NCBI GenBank assembly: GCA_900755035.1
Contig: CAAEEZ010000016.1
Span: 62,001 to 126,000 of the forward strand
Direction: 5' to 3'
From: Clostridia bacterium
GTDB lineage: Bacteria; Bacillota; Clostridia; Christensenellales; CAAEEZ01
DNA: 64,000 nt
Within the stretch, counting starts at the first letter, position 1; each line of letters begins with the position of its first letter. A program made the position numbers and the translations under genes. Below the pieces are notes generated by a model that saw only the letters and a list, made by a program, of their open reading frames with translations, had not been told where the DNA came from and did not search any database. This document shows positions 58,946-64,000 of this stretch, in pieces.

Positions 58946-59002
58946 ATTTAAGATAATAATAAATATTCGAAAATCTTACCGATTATTCATAACGGAGGAA
59001 AT

Positions 59003-60091
59003 ATGAAACTTGGCGTTGTAGGTCTACCAAACGTAGGCAAAAGCACACTTTTTAACGCAATAACTAAGGCGGGCGCTCAAAGCGCAAACTACCCTTTCTG
59101 CACGATAGAGCCAAACGTTGGCGTAGTTGACGTTCCTGACGAAAGGCTAGACAAACTAGCAAAACTATACGACTGCAAAAAAATAACCCACACTACCCTT
59201 GAATTCGTGGATATTGCAGGGCTTGTAAAGGGTGCGTCTAGGGGCGAAGGACTTGGAAACAAATTTTTAAGCCACATAAGAGAAGTAGACGCAATAGTAC
59301 ACGTAGTAAGGTGCTTTGACGACGAAAATATCGTACACGTAGAAAATACCGTAAACCCTATAAGAGATATAGAAACCATTAACTACGAACTTATTTTTGC
59401 CGATATGGAAAGTTTGGAAAAAAGAATTGCCAAACTAAACCAAAGCGCTAAGGGTGGCGATAAAAAGTTTTTGCAAGACGCTGCCGTGCTAAAAAAGGTG
59501 TACGACAACCTTGAAAAAGGCGTTCCTTGTAGGCTTATGGACTTAAACGAGGACGAACAAGCGCTTGTAGACGAACAATTTTTGCTGACGACTAAGCCCG
59601 TAATATACGCCGCTAACGTTGGCGAAAACGACCTTGGGGAAGATAACGACTACGTTAAAAAGGTAAAGGACCTTGCAAATAAAGAAAACAGCGAAGTAAT
59701 CGTACTATGCGCTAAGGTAGAAGAGGAACTTTCCACTCTTGACGACGAAGAAAAAAATATGTTCTTAGAGGAAATGGGCATAGAAAAAAGTGGTCTTGAC
59801 CAACTAGTATCTGCTTGCTACAAACTACTAGGACTAATCAGTTACCTTACCGCCGGCGAAAAAGAAACTAGGGCTTGGACGATAAAAAAAGGCACGAAAG
59901 CACCACAAGCAGCAGGCAAAATACATAGCGATTTTGAAAAAGGCTTTATAAGGGCTGAAATCGTGGACTACAACGTGCTACTTGAATGTGGCTCGGTTGC
60001 AAAAGCCCGTGAACTAGGCAAAGTGCGTAGCGAAGGCAAAGACTACATAATGCAAGAAAACGACGTGGTTGAATTTAGATTTAACGTATAA
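59003..60091 (+). CDS. ychF: Redox-regulated ATPase YchF (OLA1 family)
   Basis: Conserved Obg-like P-loop protein that binds ATP and associates with ribosomes, 362 aa. G1 motif LGVVGLPNVGKSTLFNAIT, G3 motif VDIAGLVKGASRGEGLGNKF and the C-terminal TGS domain (LISYLTAGEKETRAWTIKKG, then IHSDFEKGFIRAEIV). The guanine-specificity motif is changed, as in all YchF. The start follows CGGAGGAAAT. Confidence 0.97.
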   Translation: MKLGVVGLPNVGKSTLFNAITKAGAQSANYPFCTIEPNVGVVDVPDERLDKLAKLYDCKKITHTTLEFVDIAGLVKGASRGEGLGNKFLSHIREVDAIVHVVRCFDDENIVHVENTVNPIRDIETINYELIFADMESLEKRIAKLNQSAKGGDKKFLQDAAVLKKVYDNLEKGVPCRLMDLNEDEQALVDEQFLLTTKPVIYAANVGENDLGEDNDYVKKVKDLANKENSEVIVLCAKVEEELSTLDDEEKNMFLEEMGIEKSGLDQLVSACYKLLGLISYLTAGEKETRAWTIKKGTKAPQAAGKIHSDFEKGFIRAEIVDYNVLLECGSVAKARELGKVRSEGKDYIMQENDVVEFRFNV

Positions 60092-60222
60092 GCGTTGGTT
60101 TTAGATGATAGCCTTTAAGCCTATTCTTTTAAGTTTGATAAACTTACAAGTATAAATATACCGTCGTTTAAGCCACGCAAAAGCATATCTTAAAATTCTA
60201 ATTTATTATATTTTTGCAAAAT

Positions 60223-60250
60223 AAAACAGCGTAAGTAGTTACGCTGTTTT
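60223..60250. terminator. Terminator between ychF and the GH13 gene
   Basis: A 12-bp stem AAAACAGCGTAA/TTACGCTGTTTT with a GTAG loop between convergent genes. T's follow on the plus side and T-rich DNA on the minus side. Confidence 0.9.
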
Positions 60251-60301
60251 TTAATTGCCTAGTGTTTAGTAATGTTTCAGGTCGTTTTATTTTTTAATTC
60301 G

Positions 60302-61984
60302 TTAGTCGAATAGATATACCCTAGCCTCGTACGGTCTTGCCTCGAAACCTTTTTCTGTTATATCGTTACCATCTAAATAAGTAGATAGCAATAGTTTGCC
60401 GTCTTTTAGGTCGTAGCCTTTTGGCGTTTTGAAAGTTTCGTTATTTTTGCTGAAACTACATATTACTAACATCTTTTTGCCTTCGTATTCTCTGCTGTAA
60501 ACAAACCATTTTTTGCTACGTGGATAATACAAGGTAAAGTCGCCGTAGATAGCCACTTCGTTTTCCTTTCTTAGTTTTAGTACCTTTCTATAATGGTTTA
60601 GTACGCTACTTGGGTTTTCTTCCTCGGCTTTTACGTTGATTTCGGTGTAGTTAGGGTTTACGGTAAACCACGGCGTTCCCGTCGTAAAGCCTGCGTTTTT
60701 GCTGTCGTCCCATTGAACCGGCGTACGAGCGTTGTCCCTTGCGCTATAATGTACTCTACCCATAGCGAACTTATCGCTAAAACCAAGTTTTCTAAACAAA
60801 TTATAGAAGGTTTTGGAGTTTACGTCAGGATAATCGTCAATAGTTGGCAACTCGATATTTAGCATACCTATCTCTTGTCCTTGGTATACGTACGGATTTC
60901 CGCATAGCAAAATATACATAGTTGCTAGCATTTTTCCGCTTTCTTCCCTCATTTCAGGGTTGCCGTAACGATTGATAATTCTAGGTTGGTCGTGGTTTTC
61001 CAAAAACAAGGTATTCCACGCCTTGCCGTAAAACGCAGTTTGCCATTTGTTGTATATTCTTTTTAGTTTTGGCAAACTAAATCCCGTTCTCATCCAACTT
61101 GCCTTAAAGCAATCGCCTTCCATTTGCTCGAATTGGAACATCGTTCTAAGCACTTGACCTTCGCCTTCGCCTATAAAGTCAAGCATTTTATTTACGCCAA
61201 CAAGCGGTGCTTCGCCTACCGTCATTACTTCGTCGTACTCGTCGTAAACCTTTCTAAATTCCATTAGGTATTCTTTTAGGTGCGGACCGTTTACGTAGTG
61301 CTCCATACCCGTCATAGCAGGTAGTGGGAAGCCGTTTGGCAAGCCTTCTTTTTTGCTGATATAGTTTATTACGTCCTCTCTAAATCCGTCTATTCCAAGG
61401 TCTAGCCAGAACCTAATTATGCCCTTAATTTCCTCTCTTACCTTAGGATTATCCATATTCAAGTCGGGCTGACCTACGTCGAACAAATGCAAATAGTACT
61501 CGTCGCACTCAGGCACGTATTCCCAAGCAGAACCGGGGAAGTTAGATGCCCAGTTGTTAGGCGGTCTTTTGCCGTTTTTGCCCTTGCCTTTTCTCCAAAT
61601 ATAGTAGTCGTGATACGGATTATCTACGCTTTTTCTTGCTTCCTTAAACCATGCGTGCTCGCTAGAAGTGTGGTTTATAACTAAATCCATAATAATTTTT
61701 AACCCACGCTTATGCGCTTCGTCTATCACTTTTTTCATATCGTCAAGCGTACCGAACTCCGGATTTATATCTCTATAATCCGATATATCGTAGCCATAGT
61801 CTTTGTTCGGCGATTTGTAAAGTGGACTGAACCATATAGCGTCTACGTTCAAACTCTTAATATAATCTAGTTTTTCAAGCACGCCTTTTAGGTCGCCTAC
61901 TCCGTCGCCGTTGCCGTCCTTAAAACTTCTTGGCCATATTTGGTAAAAAGACATTTTTTTATACCATTCTTTCTTGATTTCCAT
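60302..61984 (-). CDS. Alpha-glucosidase / oligo-1,6-glucosidase, GH13
   Basis: Cytoplasmic glycosidase of 560 aa, splitting alpha-1,4 or alpha-1,6 glucosides (oligo-1,6-glucosidase/trehalose-6-phosphate hydrolase branch). Barrel motifs: region I MDLVINHTSSEHAWF; region II GIDGFREDVINYISK with the nucleophile Asp; region III VGEAPLVG with the acid Glu; region IV FLENHDQPRI with the transition-state Asp. The SPLYKSPNKDYGYDISDY segment is typical of this subgroup. The start follows ACGGGGAGAAATAT. The precise substrate cannot be fixed; no PTS or transporter gene is adjacent. Confidence 0.93.
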   Translation of the reverse strand: MEIKKEWYKKMSFYQIWPRSFKDGNGDGVGDLKGVLEKLDYIKSLNVDAIWFSPLYKSPNKDYGYDISDYRDINPEFGTLDDMKKVIDEAHKRGLKIIMDLVINHTSSEHAWFKEARKSVDNPYHDYYIWRKGKGKNGKRPPNNWASNFPGSAWEYVPECDEYYLHLFDVGQPDLNMDNPKVREEIKGIIRFWLDLGIDGFREDVINYISKKEGLPNGFPLPAMTGMEHYVNGPHLKEYLMEFRKVYDEYDEVMTVGEAPLVGVNKMLDFIGEGEGQVLRTMFQFEQMEGDCFKASWMRTGFSLPKLKRIYNKWQTAFYGKAWNTLFLENHDQPRIINRYGNPEMREESGKMLATMYILLCGNPYVYQGQEIGMLNIELPTIDDYPDVNSKTFYNLFRKLGFSDKFAMGRVHYSARDNARTPVQWDDSKNAGFTTGTPWFTVNPNYTEINVKAEEENPSSVLNHYRKVLKLRKENEVAIYGDFTLYYPRSKKWFVYSREYEGKKMLVICSFSKNNETFKTPKGYDLKDGKLLLSTYLDGNDITEKGFEARPYEARVYLFD

Positions 61985-62115
61985 ATATTTCTCCCCGTAA
62001 TTTTATACTATCATTATATATCTTTATTTTTTTATTGCCATATTTTTAGCAAAAAATTTCAACTAATTCTTTTTATTATTCGCTTTTAGAGGTTTTTTAT
62101 TAACTATAAAAATAA

Positions 62116-62131
62116 GCGTCCATAAGGACGC
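62116..62131 (-). terminator. Terminator of gyrA
   Basis: Stem GCGTCC/GGACGC with an ATAA loop followed by TTATTTTT on the minus strand, 6 bp past the gyrA stop codon. Confidence 0.8.
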
Positions 62132-62137
62132 AAATTT

Positions 62138-64000
62138 TTATTCTTCGCTACTAGCAGGTTCGTCTGTTGTTTCTACGTTGTTTTCGCTAGCGTTTTCGCC
62201 GATTACTGCATTTTCTTCAACGGTTTCGCTATTTTCGGTTACAATTTCTTCTTCGTCGTCCCTTGGAACTACTGCCACCATAACTGCCTTAGCGTCCTCT
62301 TTCATCTTCATTAGTCTTACGCCTTGGGTATTTCTACCTATCTTAGATATTTCGTCGCTATGAATTCTAATAACTACGCCGTTGTCGCAAATTATCATAA
62401 CGTCGCTCTCCTCGTCGGTTATTACCTTTAAGCCGATAAGTTCGCCCGTTTTATCGTTGAATACGCCTGCTTTAATACCCTTTCCGCCTCTAGTTTGAGT
62501 CTTATAATCGTCTGGGCTAGTGCGTTTTCCATATCCCTCTGAGGATATCGTCAAAATCTCGTCAGTATCAGCAACTTTGCTCATATCTATTACGGTGTCG
62601 CCCTTTTCAAGTTTGATACTTCTTACTCCCATAGTATCTCTACCCATCGAACGAATATCGTTTTCGTTAAAGCGTATGCACTTGCCTTGCTTGGTTGCAA
62701 CGATAATATCTTCTTCGCCGTTAGTTAAGGTTGCGCCGATTAGTTCGTCGTCGCCTACTAAGTTAATAGCAATCTTACCACCCTTTCTAATGCTTGCAAA
62801 TTCCTTCATATCGGTCTTTTTGATTAGCCCGTTTTTCGTTGCAAGTGTTAGATAGGTATGCTCGCTATCCTCTGGTAGTGGCAAGAACGCCGTTACCTTC
62901 TCTCCGCCGTCAAGTTGCAATAGGTTGATAATAGCCCTGCCCCTTGCCATACGTTGAGCCTCTGGTATTTCGTAGCCTTTCATCGTGTAAACTTTGCCCA
63001 TATTCGTAAAGAATAGTAGGTCGATATGCGTGTTGGTTACGAACATATTTTCGATAAAGTCGTCCTCTTTTGCCTTATGCGCAGTTATACCCATACCACC
63101 ACGACGTTGACTCTTGTACTCGCTTACCGCCATACGTTTAATGTAGCCTTCGTGCGTCATAGATACGATAATATCTTGCTTTTCAATAAGGTCAGCAATA
63201 TCGATATCAGAATAATCGTAGGTAATTTCAGCACGTCTTGGCGTATTATATTTTTCCTTAATTTCAAGCATTTCGTTTTTGATAATATCTCTTATCTTAG
63301 TTATATCGCCCAAAATCTCTCTATATTCTACGATTAGTCTTTCTTTCTCTGCAAGTTCGTCGGTTAGTTTGTCTACTTCTAGGCTTGTCAAACGACGCAA
63401 TTTCATTTCAAGTATAGCGTTTGCTTGTTTTTCGCTTAGTTCAAACGTAGACATCAAACGTTCGCTTGCAATATCGGTAGTTTCACTCGTTTTGATTATT
63501 TGTACTACTTCGTCGATATTAGCCTCGGCAATTACTAAGCCCCTTAAAATATGCGCTCTTTCTTCTGCTCTTTCAAGGTCGAATTTAGTTCTTCTAGTTA
63601 CTACGTCTTCTTGGTGTTTAACGTATGCAACCAAAATCTCCTTTAAGTTCATTATCTTTGGCACGCCGTCTTGAAGGGCAAGCATAATCATACTATTAGA
63701 TACTTGCAAAGCCGTTTGCTTGAACAAAGTATTAAGTACTACTTGTGCGTTTGCGTCCTTTTTGATATCGATTACGATACGCATACCTTCTCTATCCGAC
63801 TCTTCCTTAATATCGGCAATACCCTCGATTCTTTTATCTTTTACTTGGGTAGCCATATTTTCGATTAGTTGAGCCTTGTTTACTTGGTACGGTATTTCGG
63901 TAATGATTATTCTATCTCTGTTGTGATGCTCGCCTGCCGTTTCAATCTCCGTCTTAGCCCTAATAATAGCGCTACCCCTACCCGTTCTATACGCCTCTTT
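62138..64000 (-). CDS. gyrA: DNA gyrase subunit A (partial, runs off window end)
   Basis: C-terminal part of GyrA, the DNA-breaking subunit of gyrase. The frame stays open to the window edge (IETAGEHHNRDRIIITEIPY, then QVNKAQLIENMATQ), so the ATG at 63856 is internal, not a start. Visible parts are the end of the breakage-reunion domain and its coiled coil, and the six-blade pinwheel C-terminal domain. This starts with the GyrA box SQRRGGMG, the motif that wraps DNA and marks gyrase over topoisomerase IV, and contains further blade repeats such as TQTRGGKGIKAGVF. It ends in an acidic Glu-rich tail. The active-site Tyr is outside the window. Confidence 0.95.
   Translation of the reverse strand, partial: KEAYRTGRGSAIIRAKTEIETAGEHHNRDRIIITEIPYQVNKAQLIENMATQVKDKRIEGIADIKEESDREGMRIVIDIKKDANAQVVLNTLFKQTALQVSNSMIMLALQDGVPKIMNLKEILVAYVKHQEDVVTRRTKFDLERAEERAHILRGLVIAEANIDEVVQIIKTSETTDIASERLMSTFELSEKQANAILEMKLRRLTSLEVDKLTDELAEKERLIVEYREILGDITKIRDIIKNEMLEIKEKYNTPRRAEITYDYSDIDIADLIEKQDIIVSMTHEGYIKRMAVSEYKSQRRGGMGITAHKAKEDDFIENMFVTNTHIDLLFFTNMGKVYTMKGYEIPEAQRMARGRAIINLLQLDGGEKVTAFLPLPEDSEHTYLTLATKNGLIKKTDMKEFASIRKGGKIAINLVGDDELIGATLTNGEEDIIVATKQGKCIRFNENDIRSMGRDTMGVRSIKLEKGDTVIDMSKVADTDEILTISSEGYGKRTSPDDYKTQTRGGKGIKAGVFNDKTGELIGLKVITDEESDVMIICDNGVVIRIHSDEISKIGRNTQGVRLMKMKEDAKAVMVAVVPRDDEEEIVTENSETVEENAVIGENASENNVETTDEPASSEE

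Noticed and set aside
62138..63856. gyrA start at the ATG at 63856
   Set aside because: The frame continues with typical GyrA sequence to the window edge, so this Met is internal.

Overview
The window looks like a chromosomal piece of a low-GC, probably gut-dwelling clostridial Firmicute (inference). Reasons: Shine-Dalgarno sites of the AGGAGG type before nearly every gene, sporulation genes (yabP, yabQ, sigH), type III glutamine synthetase, the mrnC-thyX-rlmB-sigH gene string, tRNAs with encoded CCA ends, and a Gram-positive style polysaccharide-utilisation operon built on an ABC importer. I see no phage, IS element or CRISPR array.

Layout. 1-2.3 kb: end-truncated N-terminal half of a split transketolase and a D-2-hydroxyacid dehydrogenase. 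2.4-7.2 kb: a tight five-gene minus-strand operon with two SCP2-like (lipid-binding fold) proteins flanking a class III aminotransferase and a second split transketolase; this is the best candidate for an undescribed pathway. 7.4-8.7 kb: a PTS EIIC-like membrane protein. 9-16 kb: lysR-glnN-mscS-(M28-like membrane protein) on minus and a divergent F420-ligase-like gene. 16.4-19 kb: an unusually compact alanyl-tRNA synthetase and a Ppx/GppA phosphatase. 19.2-23.1 kb: yabPQ behind a sigma-E-like promoter, a small helical protein, and a large anchored Ig-like/transglutaminase-like protein. 23.2-26.8 kb: mrnC-thyX-rlmB-sigH and rpsF-ssb-rpsR. 27-33.7 kb: a lipoprotein, two membrane subunits of a sodium-pumping decarboxylase behind a yybP-ykoY-like riboswitch, and the proS-ung-trkH-trkA operon.

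34.1-50.1 kb is a polysaccharide-utilisation island: three GH43 enzymes, a GH36 alpha-galactosidase, a CE6-like esterase, a full ABC sugar importer with its own (oddly enlarged) ATPase, two paralogous BIG2 lipoproteins and a divergent AraC regulator whose mRNA appears leaderless. The inferred job is capture, trimming and import of oligosaccharides from arabinan- or galactan-like side chains. Two 60-bp imperfect direct repeats lie just outside this island.

50.2-64 kb: small membrane proteins, a DUF898-type protein whose leader can form an H-type pseudoknot, an MFS transporter, a four-tRNA operon (fMet, Met, Glu, Val) followed by tandem repeats carrying decayed tRNA 3' ends, a frame-disrupted Phd-like antitoxin gene, a second AraC regulator, a 25-codon small ORF, argS-uppP, ychF, a GH13 alpha-glucosidase and the 3' two-thirds or so of gyrA running off the end. 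All functional calls are from reading the translated sequence; no database search was possible.
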